Positions 16,635-24,826 of a stretch of DNA of 64,000 nt are shown piece after piece. The notes beneath the pieces are model-generated. The model was given only the letters and a program-made list of their open reading frames with translations, had not been told where the DNA came from and ran no database searches. Origin of the DNA: Paenibacillus psychroresistens (GTDB taxonomy: Bacteria > Bacillota > Bacilli > Paenibacillales > NBRC-103111); NCBI RefSeq assembly GCF_009728935.1, contig NZ_CP034235.1:5841501-5905500 (forward strand). The letters run 5' to 3'. Made by a program: the position numbers and the translations under genes. Position 1 is the stretch's first letter. The number at the start of each line of letters is the position of its first letter.

Positions 16635-17666
16635 TTATCCTCCTTCAGCTAAGCCTAAAGCTTCACTCAGCTTCACTGGCTTGCCTAATTTAATCGAAAG
16701 CTTGGCAGCTAAAGCAATAAGCTCAGCTTGTATAGCATCATTCCCATCAACTGCTACCTGGTTATCCTCTCGAATCGCTTGAATGAATAAAGACGTTTCC
16801 TCCATATAGGCCGCGTTATAACGTTCCAAGAAAAAGTGAAGTGGCTTATCGCGATAAACACTATCTTTTGTACTGATTTCAACCGTATTCGGATAATCAT
16901 TATTTGCAGCCATATTGCCCTTGGAGCCAAATACCTCAACTCGCTGATCATAGCCATAAACCGCTTGTCTGCTATTATCAATAATACCTAGCGCACCATT
17001 GGCAAAGGTTAAAGTAATCAATGCGGTATCCACATCCTCGTACTTGCCGAAAATCGGATCAATCAGCACAGCTCCCCGTGCATAAACCTCTTCCACATCA
17101 CTTCCACAAATAAACCGTGCCATATCAAAATCATGAATCGCCATGTCCATAAAAATCCCCCCAGAGCTCTTAATATATGACTCCGGTGGCGGGTTTGGAT
17201 CCCGTGAAGTAATTTTGATGATATGCGGATTGCCAATTTCTCCAGCTTTAACGCCTGACTCAATCCGCTTGAAATTATGGTCAAACCGACGATTAAAGCC
17301 AATTTGCAGCTTTACTCCATTTATTCGAGCAGCTTCCACTGCTTGCATCGTTTGTGTAATATCCATACTGACTGGTTTCTCGCAGAAAATATGCTTGCCA
17401 GCTTTAGCAGCCTCCATAATAAGTGGCACATGTGTATCAGTGATCGAGCAAATAAAGACGGCATCAATCTCGGGATCCTGAATAACCTCTAAATTATTCT
17501 TTGTGACGTTTAGAATACCTCTTGCTGCGGCCCAATCATTCAAGTCTTCGTCCGCAAACAAATCAGCAATGCTTTTAACTTCAACATTTGCTAATTTCAT
17601 TAAATTATCTGCATGGATTTTGCCAATTCTGCCTGCTCCGATAATACCTACTTGGATTGTTTTCAT
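16635..17666 (-). CDS. iolG: Inositol 2-dehydrogenase (Gfo/Idh/MocA family)
   Basis: 343 residues from the ATG ending at 17666, chosen because AAAGGGAG lies 7 bases ahead; ten upstream codons in frame have poorer spacing. The Rossmann motif GIIGAGRIGKIHADNL is at the N-terminus, the catalytic EKP motif is in HIFCEKPVSM, and the substrate-domain DMAIHDFDMARF is present. In the operon it should oxidise myo-inositol (or scyllo/chiro isomers) to the 2-keto compound. The gap to iolJ is 14 bp. Confidence 0.92.
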   Translation of the reverse strand: MKTIQVGIIGAGRIGKIHADNLMKLANVEVKSIADLFADEDLNDWAAARGILNVTKNNLEVIQDPEIDAVFICSITDTHVPLIMEAAKAGKHIFCEKPVSMDITQTMQAVEAARINGVKLQIGFNRRFDHNFKRIESGVKAGEIGNPHIIKITSRDPNPPPESYIKSSGGIFMDMAIHDFDMARFICGSDVEEVYARGAVLIDPIFGKYEDVDTALITLTFANGALGIIDNSRQAVYGYDQRVEVFGSKGNMAANNDYPNTVEISTKDSVYRDKPLHFFLERYNAAYMEETSLFIQAIREDNQVAVDGNDAIQAELIALAAKLSIKLGKPVKLSEALGLAEGG

Positions 17667-17680
17667 ATGCATGCTCCCTT

Positions 17681-18541
17681 TCATTTTCCCGAACAACCGA
17701 ATAGGCGAATTTTTTGGCGAACCGATTGCTTAACCGCTTCTCTTGCCGGCCCTAAATATCTACGCGGATCCCATTCATTGGGCATTTCCGCTAAAGACTT
17801 TCTGACTATATTGGTAAAAGCGATTTGATTGTCTGTATTTACATTAATTTTGGCAGTACCGAGTGAAATCGCCTTACGAATAATTTCATCAGGCAAACCG
17901 CTTCCACCGTGAAGCACTAACGGCAGCCCTGTAAGCTGCTGGATTTCTTCCATGCGGGCAAAGCCGATATGCGGCTCGCCTTTGTAAGGTCCATGGACAG
18001 AGCCGAGAGCTGGAGCTAAACAATCAACTCCCGTTTCTTCCGCCAGCTTTACACAATCCGCAGTTAAGGCATACATGGCTTCCAGCTCATCCACGACCAA
18101 ATCATCCTCGCGGCCGCTAATTCTACCAAGCTCTGCCTCTACAGATACGCCAAGAGCATGTGCCGCATCCACTACTTTTCGAGTAAGCTCGATGTTTTTT
18201 TCAAGTGAATGATGCGATGCATCGATCATCACAGAAGTAAATCCAGCATGAATCGCTTGCATACAGATCTCAAAGGATGATCCATGATCTAAATGAAGGG
18301 CAACAGGCACATTGATTTTATTATGCAGGATAAGCTCTTTGACGATAGCTGCTACACAAGGTAACCCTCCCATATAAGGAATGTAGGCTTCGCTCAGTCC
18401 AAGAATAACTGGGGCTTGCTCCTCTTGAGCTCCAAGCAGAATCGCTTGGGTAAACTCAAGATTATTAAGATTGAATTGACCAACTGCATATTTGCCTTTT
18501 ACGGCTTGCTGAAGCATCGACTTCATCGGTACAAGTGCCAT
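17681..18541 (-). CDS. iolJ: Class II fructose-bisphosphate aldolase family, IolJ-like
   Basis: 286 residues. The class II aldolase zinc ligands and motifs are visible: VALHLDHGSSFE, VEAELGRISGRED, GSVHGPYKGEP, PLVLHGGSGLPDE and KINVNTDNQ. In the iol pathway this enzyme splits 2-deoxy-5-keto-gluconate 6-phosphate to dihydroxyacetone phosphate and malonate semialdehyde. A generic Fba role cannot be excluded from sequence, but the operon position between iolA and iolG supports IolJ. Confidence 0.88.
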   Translation of the reverse strand: MALVPMKSMLQQAVKGKYAVGQFNLNNLEFTQAILLGAQEEQAPVILGLSEAYIPYMGGLPCVAAIVKELILHNKINVPVALHLDHGSSFEICMQAIHAGFTSVMIDASHHSLEKNIELTRKVVDAAHALGVSVEAELGRISGREDDLVVDELEAMYALTADCVKLAEETGVDCLAPALGSVHGPYKGEPHIGFARMEEIQQLTGLPLVLHGGSGLPDEIIRKAISLGTAKINVNTDNQIAFTNIVRKSLAEMPNEWDPRRYLGPAREAVKQSVRQKIRLFGCSGK

Positions 18542-18556
18542 CGGTTTCCCTCGTGA

Positions 18557-20011
18557 TTACCAGCGTGCAGTAACCATTTTCTTTCTAGTATAGAATTCAA
18601 CGCCATCCGTTCCGTTTGCATGCAAATCGCCATAAAACGAATTTTTCCAGCCTGAGAAAGGGAAGAATGCCATCGGTGCAGGTACTCCCAAATTAATCCC
18701 TAGCATGCCTGCATCGATTTGATCTCTGAACTGACGTACATTACTGCCATCCTGAGTAAATAGGCAAGCGCCATTAGCAAATTCAGATTGATTAGTTAGC
18801 TCAATTGCTTCGTTTAAGCTAGCAACTCTAATAATCGATAACACAGGAGCAAAAATTTCATCCTCCCAAATTTTCATGCCAACCTGCACATGATCGAAAA
18901 TCGATGGTCCGATAAAATAACCTTTTTCTGCAGCTGCCGCGTCTTTGCGACCATCACGCACCAGTATCGCGCCTTCATTTTCACCAATTTCAATATATTT
19001 AATCGCTCTTTCTTTTTGAGAACCACGAATGACTGGACCTAAGAAAATATCAGGCTCCATACCATTGCCGATTTTAATCTGATCGCTTGCTTCGATTAAT
19101 TTGGCTACTAATTTATCGGCAATATCACCTACAGCAACTACAACCGCACAAGCCATGCAGCGCTCTCCTGCTGATCCAAACGCAGCATTGAAGATTTGTT
19201 GCACCGTATTATCCAAATCAGCATCCGGCATAACTATCGAGTGATTCTTCGCTCCCGCCAGTGCTTGCACTCTTTTGCCGAATGAGGTGCCTGTTTTATA
19301 AACGTATTCCGCTACCGGTTGGGACCCGACAAAAGATATTGCTTTAACCTGAGGATGCTCCAATAAACCATTCACAACATCATGTGCACCATGCACCAGA
19401 TTAAGCACTCCATTAGGCAAGCCCGCTAACTGGAATAGCTCTGCCAATCGATTCGCCAGCAAAGGTGTACGTTCCGATGGCTTAAGCACAAATGTATTGC
19501 CGCAAGCAATCGCTAACGGGAACATCCAGCAAGGCACCATCATTGGAAAGTTAAACGGTGTAATTCCACCGACAACGCCAATCGGAAAACGGTACATCCC
19601 CGACTCCACATTAGTTGCTATATCAGGCAATTGTCTGCCCATCATCAAGCTTGGCGCTCCGGCTGCAAACTCGACGCATTCAATACCGCGAAGCACTTCA
19701 CCATGCGCCTCATGATAGCTTTTTCCGTTCTCTTCTGTAACAATTGCAGCTAGTTCTTCCCAATGCTCGACCAGCAATTGCTGATATTTAAATAAAATGC
19801 GTGCTCTGCGCGGGACAGGAGTTTTGCTCCATGTTTTAAAAGCTTCTGCCGCAGCGTCTACCGCTGAATCGAGATCTTCCCGTGAGGATAACGGTACATA
19901 AGCCAAAATTTCCTCTGTTGCTGGATTATAAACAGGCTCCGTTTTGCTCGAGCTGGATTCCACCCAAACACCGTTGATAAAATTTTTCAAAGCTATGATT
20001 TCATTAGACAT
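18557..20011 (-). CDS. iolA: Methylmalonate/malonate-semialdehyde dehydrogenase
   Basis: 484 residues, close to IolA/MmsA. The CoA-acylating aldehyde dehydrogenase turns malonate semialdehyde into acetyl-CoA and CO2 with NAD. The catalytic cysteine is in GERCMACAVVVAVG, and GVVGGITPFNFPMMVPCWMFP and KPSERTP mark the cofactor region. The family usually lacks the general-base glutamate of hydrolytic ALDHs, and the LAGAKNHS segment here agrees. The operon position supports IolA rather than valine catabolism. Confidence 0.93.
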   Translation of the reverse strand: MSNEIIALKNFINGVWVESSSSKTEPVYNPATEEILAYVPLSSREDLDSAVDAAAEAFKTWSKTPVPRRARILFKYQQLLVEHWEELAAIVTEENGKSYHEAHGEVLRGIECVEFAAGAPSLMMGRQLPDIATNVESGMYRFPIGVVGGITPFNFPMMVPCWMFPLAIACGNTFVLKPSERTPLLANRLAELFQLAGLPNGVLNLVHGAHDVVNGLLEHPQVKAISFVGSQPVAEYVYKTGTSFGKRVQALAGAKNHSIVMPDADLDNTVQQIFNAAFGSAGERCMACAVVVAVGDIADKLVAKLIEASDQIKIGNGMEPDIFLGPVIRGSQKERAIKYIEIGENEGAILVRDGRKDAAAAEKGYFIGPSIFDHVQVGMKIWEDEIFAPVLSIIRVASLNEAIELTNQSEFANGACLFTQDGSNVRQFRDQIDAGMLGINLGVPAPMAFFPFSGWKNSFYGDLHANGTDGVEFYTRKKMVTARW

Positions 20012-20038
20012 AGGTTTATTCTCCTTATTGTTTATTAC

Positions 20039-21046
20039 TTATGAGCTGACGATTTCCCCATTGTTGCACCTGTCGATGTATGTTTTGACTTGATCTACTG
20101 TCGGCATTGCATCCGAACAGCTATGGCTGGATATTACGATAGAAGCTGCTGCACCGCCAAATGCCATACTTTCCGAGATTTCCCAGCCTTGCATTAATCC
20201 ATATAGAAACCCAGCTGCATAAGAATCTCCTGCACCAAACGTCTTAATTACCTTGGCAGGAAAAATCGCGCCTTTATGGCTTTCTCCATCCTTGGTATAA
20301 GCAATGGAGCCATCCTTCCCATGCTTAATCACAACAATTTGCGCCTGATAATCAAACCATTTGCCTGCGGTAGCTCCATCATTAGTTACATTTCCTTCGA
20401 AACGTTCCATCATATCGAATTCTTCACGTGTGCCAATAATCACATCGCATTTCTCTGCTGCAAGGTTGTAGTAAACCGCGGTTTCTTCACGCGACGTCCA
20501 TGTATAGGGCCGATAATCAATATCAAAAACAATGATTGCACCATGCTTGCGTGCATAATCCAGAGTAAGGAATACAGCTTCGCGTGAAGGACTTTGTGCC
20601 AATGCCGTTCCTGAGATTAATACAACCTTAGACTGAGCTACATATTCTTCCAAAACCTCAGAGGGTGCTAGCTTAAGATCCGCTGCATTTTCACGATACA
20701 TCAGGATGCTGCAATCCGTTGGACTCTTGATCTCCGTGAAGGCAAGACCTGTTAACGCGCCCGTTTGATCAGTTACCACATTGCTCGTATCTATTTGATT
20801 TTTCTGCAAATAATCCACGATAAAACGACCCATTTGGTCATTGGCCACTTTACCAATAAAGCCTGCTTTCATGCCCATTCGTGCCATTCCAATCGTAATA
20901 TTAGCTGGTGATCCACCTACATATTTAGTAAAAGTCATTGTTTCTTCCATCGGTCGATTGATTTCGTTAGCATTTAGATCGATGCACAATCTGCCAATTG
21001 CGATAAAATCCATGCTTTTTGTTTCGTTAAATTTAAGGGCATTCAT
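20039..21046 (-). CDS. iolC: 5-dehydro-2-deoxygluconokinase
   Basis: 335 residues, PfkB-family sugar kinase. The N-terminal GRLCIDLNANEINRPMEE segment is typical of IolC, VGGSPANITIGMARMG is the substrate-side glycine motif, and TFGAGDSYAAGF carries the catalytic aspartate and anion hole. It phosphorylates 2-deoxy-5-keto-gluconate. The ribosome site AAGGAGGG lies over the end of iolE, 5 bases away, so the two are tightly coupled. Confidence 0.94.
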   Translation of the reverse strand: MNALKFNETKSMDFIAIGRLCIDLNANEINRPMEETMTFTKYVGGSPANITIGMARMGMKAGFIGKVANDQMGRFIVDYLQKNQIDTSNVVTDQTGALTGLAFTEIKSPTDCSILMYRENAADLKLAPSEVLEEYVAQSKVVLISGTALAQSPSREAVFLTLDYARKHGAIIVFDIDYRPYTWTSREETAVYYNLAAEKCDVIIGTREEFDMMERFEGNVTNDGATAGKWFDYQAQIVVIKHGKDGSIAYTKDGESHKGAIFPAKVIKTFGAGDSYAAGFLYGLMQGWEISESMAFGGAAASIVISSHSCSDAMPTVDQVKTYIDRCNNGEIVSS

Positions 21047-21051
21047 CTGGG

Positions 21052-21954
21052 TTATCCCTCCTTTATTAAATCTTCTATAAATGCTAGCGAGCGTTTGGCA
21101 TAGTCGTATGCGGGGTGTAATGCTGGATCCTGCTCACCTTCTAATAAAGCCCAGCCGGAATATCCTTTCTGGATAAGCTCATTGAATATCGGTTTAAAAT
21201 CAAGGCAGCCGTCACCCGGTACAGTAAAAACCCCTTTACGAATGCAGGTTGCAAAATCCACACCTTCTGCTCTCGCCTCATCCAGTACCTCTTGGCGGAT
21301 GTCCTTAAGATGAACGTAAGCAATACGATCGTAATGTTTCTTAAGTACGGTCAGAGGATCGCTTCCACCATAGTAAGCATGCCCTGTGTCAAAAAGCAGA
21401 TAGACCAGACTAGGATCTGTTAGCTCCATCAGACGATCAATCTCTTCAGGTCGTTCTACAACGGTCCCGCCATGATGATGATAAGTCAGCTTTAGCCCAT
21501 GCTCTTTGGCTATTGCACCTGCTTGATTCAAGCCTTCTGCTAAGCTCAACCAGCCAGCCTCATCCAATCTCGCTACTTCCGTTTCATTTGCTGATCTTCT
21601 AGGATCCCAATGTAAAGAACCGCCAATTTCCGCTGTACTGATAACATTGCTTCCCATTTCTTTTAGAAAGAGTACATGCTCTCGATAAGCTTCTAATTCA
21701 GCTTCACGCCGTGACGGCTCTGAGAAAAATACCGATTTCCACTGCGATACTAGTTGAATATCCCTTGCAGCAAGCTCCTTTTTGAGGAGGTTAATATCGG
21801 TTGGATATTTGCGCCCCATCTCCGTGCCTTTCAAGCCCAAAGCTTCTATTTCGTTCATAATCTGCTCAAAAGTACAGGTATCCCCGTGCTCTTTCACATC
21901 TTCACCGACCCAATTAATCGGATGAATCCCTAATTTAAACGGTAATTTGCTCAC
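21052..21954 (-). CDS. iolE: Inosose dehydratase
   Basis: 300 residues, full length. TIM-barrel enzyme that dehydrates 2-keto-myo-inositol to the 3,5/4-trihydroxycyclohexane-1,2-dione used by IolD. Family marks include GIHPINWVGEDV, GTEMGRKYP, TYHHHGGTVVE, LLFDTGHAYYGG and RIAYVHLKDIR, which supply the metal ligands. It lies 17 bp after iolD. Confidence 0.94.
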   Translation of the reverse strand: MSKLPFKLGIHPINWVGEDVKEHGDTCTFEQIMNEIEALGLKGTEMGRKYPTDINLLKKELAARDIQLVSQWKSVFFSEPSRREAELEAYREHVLFLKEMGSNVISTAEIGGSLHWDPRRSANETEVARLDEAGWLSLAEGLNQAGAIAKEHGLKLTYHHHGGTVVERPEEIDRLMELTDPSLVYLLFDTGHAYYGGSDPLTVLKKHYDRIAYVHLKDIRQEVLDEARAEGVDFATCIRKGVFTVPGDGCLDFKPIFNELIQKGYSGWALLEGEQDPALHPAYDYAKRSLAFIEDLIKEG

Positions 21955-21971
21955 CTGCTTGCCTCCTTTGT

Positions 21972-23834
21972 TTATAGTTTTATGGCTTTAATTTCATCAT
22001 CCATTTTGTTATGAGCTTTGAGTACATCCTCGCTGTTCGATACCTCAGGTACCCCTACTCTCCACCATGAATCGTAGCCGTCTGAGTTCGTTCCGGGAAT
22101 CACGGGGATATGAATCAATGTAGAAATTGTTTCTTCCTTAGCTTGCTTTAATGCTTCCTGCAGCTCGCTGACTGATGTAGCGGTATAAGCTTTTGCCCCA
22201 AGACTGCGAGCATGTGCTGCAAAATCGATTGGCATATAGCCATCTGATAATCTTCCTGTTTCCTCTGAACGATAGCGAAACTCATTGCCAAAGCCCTGAC
22301 TACCATGACCACGCTGCAAATTATGTATGCATTGGAAACCATGGTTATCAAATAGCAGCACGGTAATTTTAGTCCGCTCCTGCAGACTAGTAAGCAATTC
22401 CGAATGTAGCAGCAAATAACTGCCGTCCCCTACAACAGTGTAAACGTCGCGATCAGGTTCAGCTAAAGCAGCTCCAAATGCTCCACTAACCTCATAGCCC
22501 ATACAAGAAAATCCATACTCCATATGATAAGTTCTCGGCTCTGAGCTCCGCCATAATCGGTGTAAGTCACCTGGCAAGCTTCCTGCCGCACAAACAACTA
22601 CATCCCGTGGACTTAGGAACCTGTTAATTTCACCAAGCACTCGAGTTTGGGATAATCCATCAGCTAATTCCATACCGTATAATCGATCTACTTCTTGGTC
22701 CCATACAGCTTTGAGCTCGCTGATTTGAGCAGCTTCGTAAGCGGATTGATAGTTGGTTTTTGTAAGTGCGGTTTGAAGTGCAACTAGTGCTTCTTTGGCG
22801 TCCGCTACTACGGAGACCCCATTTAATTTAATCGCATCAAAACCATTTACATTTATGTTTAAAAACTGAACATCTGTATGTTGGAAAGCTGATTTAGAAG
22901 CTGTCGTAAAGTCAGAATAGCGGGTTCCGACGCCAATAATTAAATCAGCTTCTTTGGCAATGCGATTAGCCGCTAAAGCACCTGTTACACCAATTGCGCC
23001 TACGTATAAGGGATGATTCCAAGCAACTGCGCTTTTCCCTGCTTGTGTTTCTGCAAGCGGAATTTGAAAAGCTTCTGCGAATGCAAGAAGCTCGATGATA
23101 GCTCCTGAATAATGAACGCCGCCTCCTACGATTAGCAAAGGTTTCTTCTTTGCGAGGATGAGCGCGATCGCTCTTTGTATAGCTTCAGAGGATGCCGGTC
23201 TTCTTTCGATATAATGAACTCTTTTCTCAAAGAAAGCTGCTGGATAATCATAGGCTTCTGCTTGCACGTCTTGTGGAAGAGCGAGTGTAACTGCTCCTGC
23301 TTCTGCTGGATCTGTTAGCACTCTCATCGCTTGCAGCAATGAGCTCATCAGCTGCTCCGGACGCTCAATGCGATCCCAAAACTTACTCACAGACTTAAAA
23401 GCATCCGTTGCGGAAACGGTATAGTCATGTTTAATTTCTAATTGTTGAAGCACGGGATCAGGCTGTCTACAAGCAAAATTATCTCCTGGCAGCAATAAAA
23501 CAGGAATGTGATTAACGGTTGCCGTAGCGGCTGCAGTCACCATATTCAATGCCCCAGGCCCGATTGATGTTGTACAAGCATAGATCTGTTTGCGATTTTT
23601 CTGTTTGGCGTATGCGGCAGCGGCGTGAACCATGCCTTGCTCATTCTTGCCTTGAATGAATGTTAAATCTCCAGCGCTATATTCTAAAGCCTCGCCAAGG
23701 CCCGTCACATTACCATGACCAAAAATCCCCATCACGCCTTTAACAAATTTCGTTTCTTCTCCGTCAACACTTACATATTGATTGTCCAAAAAACGCAATA
23801 AAGCTTGCGCGGTTGTTAGTCTTATCTTTTGCAT
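21972..23834 (-). CDS. iolD: 3D-(3,5/4)-trihydroxycyclohexane-1,2-dione acylhydrolase
   Basis: 620 residues, ThDP-dependent enzyme that opens the cyclic dione to 5-deoxyglucuronate. The family order is N-terminal PYR domain, a central domain (AIALILAKKKPLLIVGGGVHYSG) and a C-terminal ThDP-binding domain with VVGDGSYLLLHSEL and the metal-binding DNHGFQCIHNLQ. It is the first iol gene; AGGAGG lies 9 bases ahead of the ATG, and a leader of about 330 bases with several hairpins separates it from the proposed promoter. Confidence 0.94.
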   Translation of the reverse strand: MQKIRLTTAQALLRFLDNQYVSVDGEETKFVKGVMGIFGHGNVTGLGEALEYSAGDLTFIQGKNEQGMVHAAAAYAKQKNRKQIYACTTSIGPGALNMVTAAATATVNHIPVLLLPGDNFACRQPDPVLQQLEIKHDYTVSATDAFKSVSKFWDRIERPEQLMSSLLQAMRVLTDPAEAGAVTLALPQDVQAEAYDYPAAFFEKRVHYIERRPASSEAIQRAIALILAKKKPLLIVGGGVHYSGAIIELLAFAEAFQIPLAETQAGKSAVAWNHPLYVGAIGVTGALAANRIAKEADLIIGVGTRYSDFTTASKSAFQHTDVQFLNINVNGFDAIKLNGVSVVADAKEALVALQTALTKTNYQSAYEAAQISELKAVWDQEVDRLYGMELADGLSQTRVLGEINRFLSPRDVVVCAAGSLPGDLHRLWRSSEPRTYHMEYGFSCMGYEVSGAFGAALAEPDRDVYTVVGDGSYLLLHSELLTSLQERTKITVLLFDNHGFQCIHNLQRGHGSQGFGNEFRYRSEETGRLSDGYMPIDFAAHARSLGAKAYTATSVSELQEALKQAKEETISTLIHIPVIPGTNSDGYDSWWRVGVPEVSNSEDVLKAHNKMDDEIKAIKL

Positions 23835-23859
23835 GCTCTGTCCTCCTAAAATTATTTAC

Positions 23860-23990
23860 AAGGATAAACGACTACGTCTTCTTGCAATGCTAACGAGCAA
23901 CAAATATTGTTACTCGTTAGCATTGCAAGAAGACGGTACGTTTGTCCGGAAATATAAGATTTGTATAATGGGAAACTTATACTTTCTTAC
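23860..23990. repeat. Variable-stem hairpin element, copy 2
   Basis: The basal arms GGATAAACG (23862-23870) and CGTTTGTCC (23939-23947) flank a long stem (CGTC at 23875-23878, GACG at 23932-23935) with a short AACAA/TTGTT tip, followed by a second hairpin (TAAGA...GTATAA/TTATAC...TCTTA, 23955-23989). It ends about 26 bases before the iolD start, next to its ribosome site, so it would be part of the iol mRNA leader. See the copy at 11325. Confidence 0.8.
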
Positions 23991-23997
23991 CACATCG

Positions 23998-24040
23998 GAA
24001 AGTTTAACTACGTCAAAGCGCAAAAGCGGACGGTACTTTC
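23998..24040. repeat. Short hairpin related to the variable-stem element
   Basis: The outer arms GAAAGT/ACTTTC, inner arms CGTC/GACG and a CGC-AAAA-GCG tip make a compact stem in the iolD leader. It shares the internal-loop sequence acta-CGTC and GACG-gta with the neighbouring element at 23860, so it may be a shortened relative. Confidence 0.5.
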
Positions 24041-24059
24041 TGATTGGCGAATAAACCTA

Positions 24060-24107
24060 CCTATAAACGCGGTCGCGCATCTTCGAAAGACCTCGATATA
24101 GGTTTAT
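24060..24107 (-). repeat. 48-bp imperfect palindrome, copy B
   Basis: The outer ATAAAC/GTTTAT arms and inner TCTT/AAGA stem match copy A (9221-9268) at 41 of 48 positions, including one paired A-T to T-A swap in the inner stem. It lies in the iolD leader in the same orientation relative to the downstream gene as copy A. Confidence 0.75.
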
Positions 24108-24156
24108 CTCATATTTTGAGAAATTAGTGCAATATGGATTAAATGCGTACAAGTAA

Positions 24157-24240
24157 GGGTAAGCGCTTAACCTCACTTTATTATGCATCTTGATTCAAAA
24201 ATAATCAATAGTTTAATTATTTTTGGTTAAGCGCATACCC
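24157..24240 (-). promoter_or_regulatory. iol promoter with two LacI-type operators
   Basis: On the minus strand TTGATT (plus coordinates 24203-24208) and CATAAT (24180-24185) form a sigma-A promoter with a 17-bp spacer. GGGTAAGCGCTTAACC (24157-24172) covers the start-site region and GGTTAAGCGCATACCC (24225-24240) lies upstream of the -35. They are inverted copies of each other with one mismatch and have the central CG of LacI-family operators. A CAAAAATAAT/ATTATTTTTG inverted repeat overlaps the -35. Centres are 68 bp apart, which could permit looping by a LacI-type tetramer or cooperative binding. Confidence 0.7.
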
Positions 24241-24273
24241 TAGATAAAAAATAACTCTTTGCAATAATTCATC

Positions 24274-24790
24274 GTTAGATGGTTTTTCAGCGTATCGAGC
24301 ATCTTCCGGCTCTGCGATCGCTATGCCCAGCTGCGATACGCTGTATTTCAGCGCATGGTGACTTAGTTTATTGGAGTAACCTGCTGTTAGATGGTTTTTC
24401 AGCGTATCGAATAGCTTCCGGCTCTGCGATCGCTAAGTTCGGCTGCGATACGCTGGATTTCAGTGCATGGTGGTATAGTTTGTTGGAGTAATCTGCTGTT
24501 AGATGGTTTTTCAGCGTATCGAGTAGCTTCCAGTTCTGTGATCGCTGAGTTCAGCTGCGATCCGCTGTATTTCAGCGCATGGTGACTTAGTTTATTGGAG
24601 TAACCTGCTGTTAGATGGTTTTTCAGCGTATCGAGAATTTTCCGGCTCTGCGATCGCTAAGTTCGGCTGCGATACGCTGTATATCAGCGCATGGTGACTT
24701 AGTTTGTTGGAGTAACCTGCTGTTAGATGGTTTTTCAGCGTATCGAGTAGCTTGCGACTCTGCGATCGCTAAGTTCGGCTGCGATACGCT
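24274..24790. repeat. 112-bp tandem array, 4.6 units
   Basis: Units begin with GTTAGATGGTTTTTCAGCG at 24274, 24386, 24498, 24610 and 24722, exactly 112 bp apart; the fifth is cut at about 24790. Each unit carries the inverted arms CAGCGTATCG and CGATACGCTG, imperfect in unit 3. The period is not a multiple of three and units differ by scattered substitutions, so it is not coding. It fills the gap between the ABC exporter gene and the iol promoter. Confidence 0.92.
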
Positions 24791-24826
24791 TGATTGAGTC
24801 GAGCTAAACTAACGGTTACAATGACT

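Noticed and set aside
23835..24240. Known riboswitch in the iolD leader
   Set aside because: I could not match the leader to a known riboswitch class by eye; it contains repeat-type hairpins instead.
24274..24790. CRISPR array or small coding ORFs in the 112-bp array
   Set aside because: There are no unique spacers; the 112-bp period is not a multiple of three, so the short ORFs do not repeat in frame and lack ribosome sites.
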